64,000 nucleotides of DNA from Daucus carota subsp. sativus (Eukaryota; Streptophyta; Magnoliopsida; Apiales; Apiaceae). The position numbers were made by a program, and so were the translations under genes. The stretch spans positions 58,766,949 to 58,830,948 of the forward strand of contig NC_030383.2 in assembly GCF_001625215.2 (NCBI RefSeq), read 5' to 3'. Numbering within the stretch: the stretch's first letter is position 1; every line of letters begins with the position of its first letter. Under the pieces are notes generated by a model, which saw only the letters and a program-made list of their open reading frames with translations, searched no databases and was not told the DNA's origin. Shown here in pieces: positions 27,509 through 39,149 of the stretch.

Positions 27509-28401
27509 TCAAAAAGGCATGTGAAAGTGGAATAGCCATGACAGGAAGAAAACAGAAACAACACATGGAAGCAGAATATTGACTAGCTGGTGTCCTATAA
27601 AGAATGTTAAAGTCTCTGAAGTTGATGGTGCATTTGTTGCTGAAGTTGATGGTGCTGGTCCAGGGTCTGTGTTTCTTGAGTAAGTACTCACCTCAAGAAT
27701 ATGCTGCGTTGATACAATTTCACTGGGAACAACAACATTACGTGCAATTGCATTGCAAATTTCACAGATTCTGAAAATGAACAAGTGTAACCAGGAAAAA
27801 CAGATCATGTTTCGGTTTGGAGAAATCAAGAACAATATTAGTATATAATATGATCCTGGTAAGCCAAAAGTGGTCACTTAACATGGTATCAGAGTTCAGG
27901 CTCACAATAAATACTTCTGAAATTTGGTTAGAGAAGACAAAATTAAGGGTTAAATAAAACTCACCTATTTCCTTTGATTTTGAACCATGTTTCAGCACAA
28001 TGCTGATGAGCAGCAGCTAGATCATTTCTACAAGAACACCCGAGTTCGATTGTGATTCCAGACTCCACATCACTCCCATGAACTTGAAAACTTAAATGAC
28101 ATATTCTGCAACCTCTTTCCAATGTCTCCGAGACATCGTCACACTCATTTCCGATATCAATGGAACAATCTGATCCAACAACAGATGGAACTCTTCTAGT
28201 ATCCAAAACTTCATCAATTTCAAAATCAGAATTACGACTATCAATTGAACCACCAGAATTTGAGTAGAACTGTGTATGACAAGAACCCTCCTCGGCTTCT
28301 GAAGTGCATGTACTTCTCTCATCATCATCAACATCCATGATGAACAAATTGGGGCCAACACCGCACTCTAAATCAATACGCGTTATCTGTAAACTTCCCA
28401 T
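27509..28401 (-). CDS. RING-CH tail-anchored protein, array copy F
   Basis: Exon 1 28401-27965, exon 2 27770-27509, phase 2, 232 aa. Start MGSLQITRIDLECG. An acidic, Ser-rich N-terminus (DVDDDERSTCTSEAEEGS) precedes the finger at Cys98: CRIC, CSCRNDLAAAHQHC, WFKIKGNR, CEIC. A short linker rich in Ser/Thr/Ala (STSATNAPSTSET) leads to one membrane segment, VNILLPCVVSVFFLSWLF, and the ending HFHMPF. All eight zinc ligands are present. It is the intact sister of copy D, and the duplication includes flanks on both sides. The leader has AAGTGGCTTCC some 35 bp before the start, as in A, D and G. Confidence 0.87.
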
Positions 28402-28939
28402 CTAAGGTATCCAAAGCAAAGTAGCGTAGTTGGAAGCCACTTCACTTGGTAGTAGTAAAAACTTTGAAGTAAAAGCTTTGGAAGTTAAGAGTCCATTAGA
28501 AAGTTAAAAAATTAGCATATATAAAACCACTTAATACATTGAATTTAATTCAAAAGTAACAGAAAAAACAGACTTGCGACATACTACAGGTATCATGAAA
28601 CTCCCACTATACAGAAAAAAATTAATATATAGTAAGGGGTTCATATATGATCAATTTTACTTACTTGTAAGTACTAGACAGTGACGAAGAAAGGACAGAG
28701 TGTCAGTCGAGGGATCTGGGGCTCCATAAGTCTGTATATGGAAGCGCGGAGAAAGGGGGGGAGAGAGGAAGAGAGATGGTGGAAGAATTTACAGTTTGAA
28801 AGAGAATGAATATACTGTACTGTATTGCAGATTTTAACTCAAGGAATGGAGTTATTTGGTTGTTTTCAGAATCTTTCAAAAGAATTTACTTGTGCATCAA
28901 GAATTCTTTATGATATCAGTATATTGTACTAAAAAGGCC

Positions 28940-29070
28940 TTTAATCAGAGCACTCTCATAAAGTGTATGCACACTTTTAAGAAAGTAGAGGCATTGTCGA
29001 ACCATTTGAGGTCATCGACATGTAGACATCCTTGCTTTGCACCATCAGGATGATCTAAAATGCCAGCCTT
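28940..29070 (-). promoter_or_regulatory. Upstream block shared by the RING-CH genes (copy F instance)
   Basis: On the + strand, CACTCTCATAAAGTGTATGC, TTTTAAGAAAGTAGAGG, CGAACCATTTGAGGTCATCG and GATGATCTAAAATGCC. The same order occurs upstream of G (31995-32095) and, partly, B (17500-17600). Confidence 0.55.
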
Positions 29071-29724
29071 CCATATCCATATAAAAGTCTTGTTATATTT
29101 AAAACTTTTTTAAGGTATCAATGTTTCTGAGATCATAATGCCATTATTTAAGCGGATTCCTTGATATTTTTGATCGGTCAAGTATAAAATTTATCACCAG
29201 CAGCTTCCTCTTTGTTTCAGGTAGACATCTTTACAATCAGATAACAGACTATTATCAAACGAAGAACTATCCCTAGGTTTTTGTTCACCTGATACCAATG
29301 TTGTTTATAGTCCAACAGGGCAGCGCATACCAGTATACGACTCTACTCTTGGTAACAAGAGATTGGAATCAAAATTCAAGGCAAAAAGCTTGCAGAGTGC
29401 AAATCTTTAAAGAACATACAATTCAAATTTATTGTTGGCCTTCTGCTTTAAAGATTAAGAAGTTCAATAGAAAATTAGAAAGGGTCGAAGGGGAATGATG
29501 CTGTCTTTTTTTTAGTTGCTTATTCAATGATATGAAGTTATAGGATGTGGATATCTTTAGTCTTTACACTCTTTAGTCTACGTAGGAAAAGGGGCATTTC
29601 CACAAGGACAAGGACATGAAATTGAATACACCCGCCTAAGTGATGATACTCGCGCACAAAGACACGACTGGGAATCTTTATCATGCTAAGATATATGAAA
29701 ATATATATTTTATCAGAAGAATCC

Positions 29725-29865
29725 TTTAGTGATGGCACTTTCATGAAGTTGGTCTTTACACTTTTCAGGAAGTTGAGGAATCTTCCAACCTAGTCCATGT
29801 TCATCAGTATATGATCATGCAACAATGCCTCGACCGTCTTACCTATCAACATGATCTAAAAGCCC
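29725..29865 (-). promoter_or_regulatory. Orphan copy of the RING-CH upstream block
   Basis: TGGCACTTTCATGAAGTTGG, TTACACTTTTCAGGAAGTTG and, further on, ATCAACATGATCTAAAAGCC match the blocks upstream of F and G, but no gene follows in the right place. It lies 1.3 kb upstream of F and 3' of G. It could be a remnant of a lost array member or a duplicated promoter. Confidence 0.4.
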
Positions 29866-30149
29866 AAAGCTTTCCATATCTTTTTAGGATACTAATTAAC
29901 TTCACACAAGTTATATGTATGCATTTGATGAAATAGTAATTGACTTCAAATTGTTTTGAAGTTTGAATCAGGATAAAAGAAACACTCTGATTATTGCTAA
30001 ATTTTTTACAAGAAATAAAAATTCTGGCACCTTCAGGCTTCACATGTATCAAAAAACCTCTTCAGCTATGAATATGCTCAAGGTAGTGTCCGAAATATTG
30101 CTGCTCTCTATGATTTCTTTTCTCATCGAAACAAAATTCTTCGGTAGCA

Positions 30150-31693
30150 TCATGAAGGCATGTGAAAGTGAAAAAGCCATGACAGAAAGAATGCAAAAAC
30201 AATACAGGCAAGCAGAATGTTGACGAAGCGGTGACCTATTAAGAATGCCCGACTGTCTGAACGCGACGAAACTGGCACTGAGGCTGCATTTGTTGGAATA
30301 GCACTGACTTCACGAATCTGCTGCACCGATTCAGTCTCAATTGGACCGACAACATTTTGTGCAATAGAATGGCAAATTTCGCAGATCCTGAGAGAGTGAT
30401 GAAATGTAACAAGTAAAAAACAAATTATATGTAGATTTTAGGAGATTCAAAAACTATCTGCATCATGTAATCAAGATGACTCAAGACAAACATAGCTGCG
30501 TGCTTCTCTAGTTCTCTATAATTTTTCGACAATCCTTATTTGTTAGAACTCTGAATCAAATTTTGCCGCGTCATTGCATAAAAGGACCACAGAAAAGGAG
30601 ACAGAGTGGGAAAGAACAGTCTGTGCATATGAGAATATCACTAATCTATCCAATTGCTTTTTATAACTTTTGCTTTTTTATCTCAATTATTTCCTGCGTC
30701 AGCGCAATAAAAATTCTCCTTTCTTAGATATACCGCAATTTTCTAAAAATAACATATCGAGATATACATGTACAGATTAATCAATGCTATTCTGTTAGAA
30801 CTGAATGGCTGTGAGTTGTAGTTTGTTGCTTGCTTTTGTCATGTAGCTCATGGCCCAGGAAGTTTCTTTACTCAATTCTTAGCAGAACAACAAAACATGA
30901 TGCATGACTTTTGTGCTCTTCTTTTAGCTATCAAAACATGACCAAATTACAGAGTACAAAAAAGCAATTATGCCGTGTAAGACTGAGCTATGATACCATG
31001 TTAAGTGACCAGTTCTCCAAAAAACTCAAGGCGTTGGGGGGAGGGCTTAACAGGATCATATTGTATTCTAAAAATATTAAACAACGTTGTTGAGGAAAAT
31101 CATCTATGATTAAGTTAACTCCTCGTAACGAGTAAGGCATGCATGCCGGAGAAATCACAAGACTATCAACATGAACACCGCAATTCAAGTACATACTATG
31201 CAACAAAGTGAAAGAACATAGAAATTAAGGTAAAAAGAACTTACTTATTTCCTTTGATTTTGAACCATGCCTCGGCACAATGTTGATGAGCTACAGCCAA
31301 ATCATTCTTACAGGAACACCCCAATTCGATAGCATCTCCAGATTCTAAATCACTACCATCCCCCTCCCCTCGAATACTCAATTGACAGATTCTGCAATCT
31401 CTCTCCATTCTCTCCAAGAAAATCTTAAATTCATGAACTCCATTTTCCATATCAACAGAACAATCTGAACCAACCACAGATGACACTCTTCTAGAATGCA
31501 AAACCTCATCAATTTCAGAATCATAATTATAGCCATCAATTGAACCATCAGCTGTTGAGTAGAACTGAGAATAACAAGAACCCTCATCAGCTTCCGAAAA
31601 ACATATACTTTCCTCATCATCATCATCCAGGACCGACGAATCCTGACCACCACCGCGCTCCAAATCAACACAATTCATCTCAGAACTACCCAT
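30150..31693 (-). CDS. RING-CH tail-anchored protein, array copy G
   Basis: Exon 1 31693-31245, exon 2 30387-30150, phase 2, 228 aa. Start MGSSEMNCVDLERGGG. The acidic N-terminus (DDDDEESICFSEADEGS) is followed by the finger at Cys100: CRIC, CSCKNDLAVAHQHC, WFKIKGNK, CEIC. Exon 2 is close to those of D and F: a short linker with TNAASVPVSS, then FVNILLACIVFAFFLSWLF and the ending HFHMPS. Exon 2 has no ATG of its own in a long ORF, so it is easily missed. The intron is 857 bp without recognised insertions. All zinc ligands are present. This is the array's right-hand end; no further copy is visible beyond 32100. Confidence 0.87.
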
Positions 31694-31994
31694 TTAAGAC
31701 TTTTACACCAAATAGTTAAAAGCCACTTCACTAGCTATAATGCAGAGGAATGAAGTAGTTAAGCAATAATTGTACTGCGAAATTTGTTTCAAAGAGGAGA
31801 GAAAGTGACGTTATATTTTGGTTGTTTCTCAAATTTTCTGATCACACAAAAATCTTTAAGCTGCATGCATTTTTTTATCTACAAAACAATTAATTTCATA
31901 ATTTATTTAAGTCACCGTCTTTATCTTTACAAGATTCTGTAAATTGGCTTTACTAATCTTGAATCTAATCATCAGTATTGACTAGTGAGTGTGT

Positions 31995-32095
31995 GTGATG
32001 TAATTACACTCATAAAGTGTGTAATTTACACTTTTTTAACAAAGTAGAGTCACCGCCCAACCATTTGATGTTGTCAACATGTTCTAAAAGCCATG
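31995..32095 (-). promoter_or_regulatory. Upstream block shared by the RING-CH genes (copy G instance)
   Basis: ACACTCATAAAGTGTGTAAT, TTAACAAAGTAGAGTCACCG and CCAACCATTTGATGTTGTC in this order, about 300-400 bp before the start of G. Matches the F block almost throughout. Confidence 0.55.
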
Positions 32096-32995
32096 ACTAA
32101 CAATGCATTAAAGTTTACTTAACTTCAAAGAAATCAGTAGCATCTTGGCAGTTCTCTCATGTTAATCTGCAGACACTTTGTCAAGAAAAGTACTCTCAGT
32201 GCCAATAATAACTTGCACTGCTTATCAGTGGGTCTGATAGTGTAAGTTTTGGTCTAAACTTGTTGGAATTTTGTCATTTTGAGCATCAATTTGAGTGAGC
32301 CTCGGCTACGTGTTTGTGGCGGGTTATGCTTGGATTATGTTCTACTCCGAAAGAGCTTTCCAATGCATGTTTATTTACTCAAAACGATTAATGAATGAAT
32401 GAGTTGTGATGATCCAAAATTGCTTCCTTGGTAGTAGAAAATTGGAGAGGAAACCTTGAATCTCACGTTGATTTAATAAACAACCTTTGAAAGTTTTATA
32501 TAGCAAGACATTGGTAATATCTAAATATGTTACTAATGTATTGTTCCACCACCTATCTCCACAGAGCACGCAAAAAATGTCGTGTTTGTGTATTATATTA
32601 GTTAGAACCTAAAAATTCTACAACAGATCACACATAAAAATGTCGTATTTGTATATTATATTTTAAACATAGAAAGATGCAAAAAAACATATGTTTAGAT
32701 TTGAATCTTGAAAATCTATTTAAAATTTAAGATTTTGCATCGAAACATTAATAGTTCTATTTAAAAACCCGTTAGATTTTCAACTCAATCTCTTGCGACA
32801 TTATATGATTATGGATAACATAGAGATAAGAGATTCAATCTTGACACATTATTTAATAGAAAAAAGGTTGAATGAATGCAAATTGTGAACTGACAGAACT
32901 TCACAAATATGAGTTGGGCTTTGCCCCCGCATAAGGCCCGAATATCCTGACTTAAGTTTATCCTCGTACTCCCGAGTTATAAACATGAAAGAATG

Positions 32996-33436
32996 CTCCC
33001 TCAGCTAAACTTGCAATTAATTCATCCAACTCAAAAAGTTTTGAGTCACATTATTGTATTCGTTTTTTATTTATTCAGGTCACACGCTGTTACATTCCAT
33101 TCGTTTTTTATTTATTCAGGTCACACGTTGTTACATTCCATTAACAATTATATTAAGTCAGATTTCCGTCCAATTTTTAACGGAAGGTAACGGCCTATGA
33201 CCTGAATGAAAATTTTTAAAATTGTTTATGTTTACTGTTTGCACGTATTTTGGTGCTCTTATAAAATATAGTCTAATAATATTTTTTTAATTAATTTTTC
33301 TTTTTTGAATAAAAGTTTAAACGTCAAATTTTTATTCACGAAAAAAATTTAAAAAATTATTATGAAATTATAGTTTATAAGAGTCTCAAAATATGTGCCA
33401 AAAATTAACGTAAAGAACCTGGTGAGACTGAGGGAG
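32996..33436. mobile_element. Stowaway-like element (older, composite)
   Basis: Left end CTCCCTCAG, right end CTGAGGGAG followed by TA. The interior has the hairpin-like core TTGAATAAAAGTTTAAACG and AAATTTTTATTCACG seen in other Stowaway copies here. A 41-bp tandem duplication lies in its left half. The left flank lacks a clean TA, so the left border is provisional. Confidence 0.5.
33058..33139. repeat. 41-bp tandem duplication
   Basis: Two direct copies (33058-33098 and 33099-33139) beginning ATTCGTTTTTTATTTATTCA, differing at one base (CACACGCTG versus CACACGTTG). Confidence 0.92.
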
Positions 33437-34860
33437 TATTTTTGTTTTGCTTGATATTCTGACACCCTTATGAATATTTTGATTATACGATAAAGGTTAT
33501 TATTTTAATAATTTTTCTTTTATAAATAAAAATATACGTAATTATAATTTAGCAAATCTTGCACTAAATCATAACAGTACTAAATGTAAAGTTTTGTTTG
33601 TTTTGGGATTTGAGATTGTCCAGGTACACCTACGTCACTTAATAAATTACCTCACTCTGACCCAAATTTAAATTGAGAGAATTTTTTTAGCTAAACTGGT
33701 GTTCTATTTTACGCTAGGTGTGACACTACATCGATTTAATTCGTTAAATTAGTCAGTCATTTTATTAATAATTGTAAAAATATTATTAATGTATTTCTAA
33801 AATTTGATTAATATATTTACAAATATAAATAAATTAAATTTTATTATTTTAATTTTAAATCGTATAACTGATGTTGGCCTTTGGGCAAATATAAATCACT
33901 AAAACAATCCCTTTCAAAGAAGAAAATGATGAGTGCACGACGTTCCAACTAGAACATTCCCTCTCAATATAAAACCCTAAACCGGAGCCTCCGCCGACGA
34001 CTGCCCTTAATGCGGTGGCAACCCTCCATATTTTAGCAACAAATATTAATATAAAATAATCATTAACGAATGAGTAAACGAAATCTGAAGGCGTGTGCAC
34101 GCATTTTCGCCGATATTTTTTTATTGAAGATGATAGAAGTAAAATAAATATTTTATGTAGTATTTTATGTGATGCAACATCAACAAATAGATCGAGAAAC
34201 ACATGGTCAGGCAGTAATCCGCGTGTACTATTATATATCTACAAAATTTGAGAAATTACAATGTTATTATTATTATGGTTATAGAAATTGAAAATCGAAA
34301 CTTAATCGATTTTATTAGAGACATTTTTAATTAATTAAAAAATTTTGGTCAAACCAAAATATAATCAATAAATTGATAAAATATTTTTTTAAAATTAATC
34401 AAGAGTTTATCAGAAAATTTAATAAATATTGGAGATCTTTAAAATACTATTATGTACATGATTAATAATTTAATATTTTTAAACATCAACCGTCCATCTA
34501 TCTGACCACTGGAATGTTAGAAAGCACAGTCTTGTTTTGGTTTAGTGCCAGTGCCCCAAAAAAAGTCGTATGGGATCTAAAAATTCCTGAAATTCGATCT
34601 AATAATTGCGATTCCACTGACTTCCCACCCGCAACGTCTAATAATTATATCACTTCCGATCCGATTCGATTTCATACAAAAACAATTGGCTTTTAGTTAT
34701 TGCCTTGTTGGCTCAACCAGAACGTGCTACTCTGGAGTCTGGACTTAGTTACGAGTGATACTCGGTTGCTTCATCTGATTGAGCTCTGATACTTGAACGA
34801 CTTTGAACTCGAATGGCGTCTAGTTTATCGATTTTACTTGTTATGTTTAATTTTTTATAC
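33437..34860. other. Intergenic, nothing firmly recognised
   Basis: AT-rich. A patch around 33950-34030 (AAAACCCTAAACC, then a GC-richer stretch) looks like a plant leader or promoter with a telo-box-like AAACCCTAA, but no exon follows that I can support. Confidence 0.4.
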
Positions 34861-35400
34861 ACATTTTTAAAGTTTTTTTTTTTTTGCCGCGAATAGAAAG
34901 GTTTCATTAAGCTTTCAAATCATTTAACAGTACATGATGAAAATCAGAGTGGACATCTCCCACCCGCCAAACACGATCAGCAATTGAATAGCTATATCTC
35001 GCTAGATAGTGAGCTACCCTTTTCGCGGACCGTTTAACAAACTTGAATGTTACGTTTTTGTCACTTAAGCCTGCAAGCATGTCTCGACACTCTTGAATCA
35101 CTCTTCCCAGGTAAGAATAACAAGAGAAAGAGCACTGAATGGCCTGGACTACCTGCAAACAATCAGTTTCCAGCACCACGTTCATCAACTCCTTTTTTTT
35201 TACCCAGCTAAGCGCCTCTCTTATCCCAATTGCTTTAGCTAGGTCCGAGCTTGGCTTTCCTCTCAGGCACTTCGATCTTGCTTCTACTAACCTTCCTGCA
35301 TGATCTCGAACAACGAATGCATGGCTATAGCAATCTGTTTCTTCAAAGATAGCTGCATCGGAGTTTATCTTAACTCTGTTCATCATTGGAGTGTGCCAGT

Positions 35401-36626
35401 TACGGGTGTACATGAATTGTCCAAACCGTTTAACTCAACCCAAACCGGCCCTATTTTTGGCCCAACCAAACCGAAAAATCTAAACCGTTATTTAATTGGG
35501 TTGAATTTGCTCCAACCGGGTTCTAATGGGTTGGGCATGGTTTTAGATTTTATTGGGCCAACCCAACCCAACCCGAAGGTATTTTAATAAAAATATATAA
35601 TATATATGTATACCTTACACAAAGCAGGAGACATAAGCTCAAAGTCTCAAACCCATTTATATAATTCAAGTTTACTAGTTAATTCTTAGTTGCAGACTAG
35701 CATGTCCCATTATATATGTATTACTTCAGTGTACAAGTGTAATTGACAGTGGCTTACTTTTCTTTTTCTAGGAGTAGATACTGGAACCAAGTGTTTTCAC
35801 CAGTGTTCTAAAAAGCGCATTAAGCGGCCGTCTAAGCGGGCGCTTAAGCGGAATCGGAGGGTAAAACGCTTCGATTTTATATTAAGCGGGAGATTAAGCG
35901 TTTTTTAACATTAAGCGGCCTGTTAAGCGGATTAAGCGGACATTAAGCGGATTAAGCGGTCAGAATGATTTTGACTTGCTAATTTTTTATATTTAAATAC
36001 AAATATTTTTTTATAAATATTATGAAAATTATAATAAAATATTAAAAATATCTTTTTTATCAAAAACATTTTATGTTTAAATTCTTATTACTTAATTATT
36101 TTATAATTTTAATTATATATATAATATTATTATATATATAATTTTAAATATATATTATTAATCCGCTTAATCACCCGCTTAAAATTCCGCTTAAGCGTCC
36201 GCTTATCCGCTTAAGCGCTAGAAGGTCATCTCACTGCTTAGGACCGATTTGCGCTTTTTACAACACTGGTTTTCACAGTATTATACCATCTTTATATTGA
36301 TGGGTGACGCTTTCTTTATGCATGACTTCCTTGTTATTTCTTTCTTTTTCAGACACGGATAAATACTCGCATCACCTCTTAGCAATTCTTAAAATGTTTG
36401 TTTGAATCTGTGTGTTTCTTTTTTTATATAGGAGCTTTTTTTTAAAAATTTAATAGTAATTTAACCGTACAAACCGGCCCAACCCAACCCAACCCGAAGT
36501 ACGACAAATTGGATTGGGTTGTAAATTAATTTTAATGGGTTGGGTTCAAAAAATGACAAACCGAAATTAATGGGTTGGGTTGATAAAAACCTCAAACCGG
36601 GCCAACCCGGCCCGCGTACACCCCTA
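35401..36626. mobile_element. hAT-like element of AACCC-repeat type, inside the LINE
   Basis: 1226 bp splitting the LINE between zf-RVT and RNase H. Target duplication GTGCCAGT (35393-35400) and GTGTCAGT (36627-36634), 7 of 8 matching. Ends TACGGGTGTAC and, inverted, TAGGGGTGTAC. The sub-terminal zones are arrays of CCAACCCAACCC and CAAACCGG words; there is no transposase. It is itself split by the element at 35801-36268. Confidence 0.85.
35801..36268. mobile_element. hAT-like element of TTAAGCG-repeat type, nested
   Basis: 468 bp with perfect 8-bp target duplications GTTTTCAC (35793-35800, 36269-36276). Terminal inverted repeats CAGTGTTCTAAAAAGCGC and, inverted, CAGTGTTGTAAAAAGCGC, 17 of 18 matching. 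Both flanks are packed with TTAAGCGG words in opposite orientation. Noncoding. The perfect duplications suggest the youngest of the three nested insertions. Confidence 0.9.
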
Positions 36627-37844
36627 GTGTCAGTGTTCATCTCCATCTTCATGAGTCATGTAACTTACAAGACGATCAAAAATTTTATCTTGAACACTCT
36701 TCCACTGGTTAAGAATAGAAGATGTTGATTCCACTACCTCTGTAATCTCCAAAATATGTTGGTTCCATACAACTTCGTTTCGATTTTTCCAAATCATCCA
36801 GCAGAGCATGACAGTGGTGAGAACTTCAGTATTTTGCTGCTGCTCAAAAATTAATCGAAGCCAGTCTAAGAAGGAAATGAAAGGAGCACTGAGCGGTTGA
36901 ACATTTAGCCGAGCTCTACAGGATACAGCAAATGGGCATGAAACTAAGGAATGAAGAACTGTCTCAACTGAAGCATTGCAAACTGGGCATAACTCATTAA
37001 TTTGGACCCTCTTTGAACGTAACAAATCCTTAGTTGGCAAACAATTTGTAGAAACACGCCATAGAAAATGCTTTACTTTGGAAGGAATTTTCAGGTTCCA
37101 AAGTTATCTCCAGAAGCCTGAGTTGTCGTCTATGCTATGATCATCTTTGAGATCTTGAAGCAACAAATAAGCACTCTTAACAGAATAGTCTCCCAACTTA
37201 TCACAGCGCCAATATCAGGAGTCATCTATATCATTATTCAAAGGAATTGATAGAATAACATTGGCTTCCCTTGCTTCAAACACATCTAAGATCAAATCAA
37301 CGTCCCAATTATTATTGCCATCCATAAGAGATGATACCATTTGACGTTGCAACGCCGGGTTGTTTGAGTGAATATAAGCATCTTGTTCCAGAGGAAGCCA
37401 TGGATCCTTCAAAATGCTAATGGACGATCAGTACCGACCCTACAGCCTATTCCTTGTTTCAACACTGCTTAACGGGCTTTAAACACTCTACTTATCAACT
37501 TTTCTGGATATTTCAGCAACCTCCATCCTTGCTTGCTTTTCTGGACATTTTTAAAGTTTTTGATCGCTTTACTAAATAAAAAAAAAAGTTTTTGATCGCA
37601 TAATTAAAATCACTAATTTTAGAATATCCTTTTTGAATAAAAAATTATATAATTAATATTATAATTATAAAAATAAAACTTTTGAAAATAATAATTTCAA
37701 TTTTGCTGTCAAAAACCATGTGTACCAAAAAGTAAGACGACGACCCATTATCATCGTCCTTTTCGTGATCGTGTGCGGGAGATAACGTAGCAGTTGTGGC
37801 TGAGGTGGCCGAGAGTTGGGGTGACGGTTTCGGAAAGGAAGGAG

Positions 37845-38050
37845 TTAATTACGCCTTAATTGAGGGCGTAAATTGTGCCTCATAATTGAGGCCTTGAGGG
37901 CGTAAATTGCGCCTTATTTATGGGTGTTAATTGTGCCTCCTAATTGAGGGCGTAAATTGTGCTTCATTTGTGGGCCTTAATTGTGTCTTAATTAAGGGCT
38001 TTAATATTTTATTAATTGTGCCTTAATTTAGAGTTTAATTGTCTCAATTA
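37845..38050. repeat. Degenerate tandem array, AATTGAGGGCGTAAATTGTG
   Basis: Several imperfect copies of a unit around AATTGAGGGCGTAAATTGTG plus CCT, spaced about 30-40 bp, decaying into AATTGTGCCTTAATT variants on the right. Not bounded by recognisable transposon ends. Confidence 0.65.
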
Positions 38051-38913
38051 TGATAACTCATAATTGTGTGAATATTTTGTTCAGCACATGCATATACACG
38101 TGATTTTATTAATAATTAATTATTGATATTTTTTATATTTGTAATATATATAATATGTTATATGTATCGACTTATGTTTTTCTTGTTTCCTGTGTTTTAT
38201 TTTCAGGATTCTTGGAAGAAGACGCGTTTTTCTTTTCGGACATTAAAGTTTTATTATCTAAATTTCTCCGGTCATCTTGCATGCCCGACGGTTAGATAAT
38301 AAGTTTTCTTGAATGAAAGAATTATCACAGTTAATTGCTGATTCATATCTGTGAGATTTATTCTCAATTTCAAAAAAAAATAAAAAAATACGGTACCTGA
38401 CCCCTTTTCCGGCCTATATTTTGAAACATAAAGAGTATTTTATTAATGTGAATTTGCATCCTCAACTTCATTTTTGTCGGAATAACCTAACAAGTTATAA
38501 CTAATTTTTATAATTTCGAATATTGCATGAAACTTGTTGCAGTAACATAAATACGTAAGCATGCAACTTATAGGCATATTTTTCCGCATCAATTTTTCAT
38601 GGCTTGTTGATTGTGATAAGATAGTGTTTAGAATAGCTTTTTAAGTTGAAAAATTCTTTTTGTTTTTAGCTTTAAAGTTATTTACCAAATAAGTCAAACA
38701 AACTTACATATTAATAAAATATTCTCTCAATTAAAAAAAGGAAGATTTTATATACTTTCGGTCAGTGTTTTAAAGATTTTTGATTTATTAAAAATATTCT
38801 AATAAATCTGGAATTGATCTTTAAAAAATATTTTACGTACCGATTTACTAAATTAATTAGACTTCGATTTGACTAAAAACCCTCCAAATGCATAATATTA
38901 TGCATAATTTATA

Positions 38914-39146
38914 CTTCCTCCGTCCCCTCTTAAAAAAAAATTAGTTGAGCATTTGATTTAATTGTCTACCCTTAATAAATTTACTGAATGAAATTGATTT
39001 ATGTGTATATGGTAGTCAAACATGAAAATTTATGTTCAAAGACTATTTTTTGGAAAAACATTCAAAAAATTGTTTTGAAACTAAAAATGTGACAAGTATT
39101 TTACGATAAATTTTTTTTCTAGACATTTAAAAGGAGTCGGCGAGGG
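38914..39146. mobile_element. Stowaway-like MITE
   Basis: 233 bp with ends CTTCCTCCGTCCCCTCTTA and, inverted, CCCTCGCCGACTCCTTTTAA, flanked by TA (38912-38913, 39147-39148). The ends have diverged, so it is older than the copies at 19266 and 57718. Confidence 0.7.
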
Positions 39147-39149
39147 TAA

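Larger units (their letters stand above)
34861..37561 (-). mobile_element. 5'-truncated LINE (L1 type with RNase H), carrying nested elements
   Basis: Minus-strand ORF2 3' part. It begins near 37544 with KQGWRLL, then DPWLP (37215-37412), then KHFLWRVSTNCLPTKDLLRS and the zf-RVT motif CPVCNASVETVLHSLVSC (within 36630-37040), and after an insertion the RNase H domain (34907-35400, with KINSDAAIF, LETDCLQVVQAIQ and VAHYLARYS). A poly(A) tail, seen as a T run at about 34870-34884, follows the stop. A direct repeat ACATTTTTAAAGTTTTT flanks it at 34861-34877 and 37545-37561 (its last T residues merge with the tail). The 5' end, with endonuclease and most of the reverse transcriptase, is missing, as in ordinary truncated insertions. 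There are stops between the pieces, so it is dead. Confidence 0.85.

Noticed and set aside
33855-34202. Minus-strand ORF of 115 residues
   Set aside because: No recognisable domain and no relative in the window; composition follows AT-rich background.
37845-38050. CRISPR-like array
   Set aside because: Repeats are degenerate and spacing is irregular; the sequence is a plant nuclear genome.
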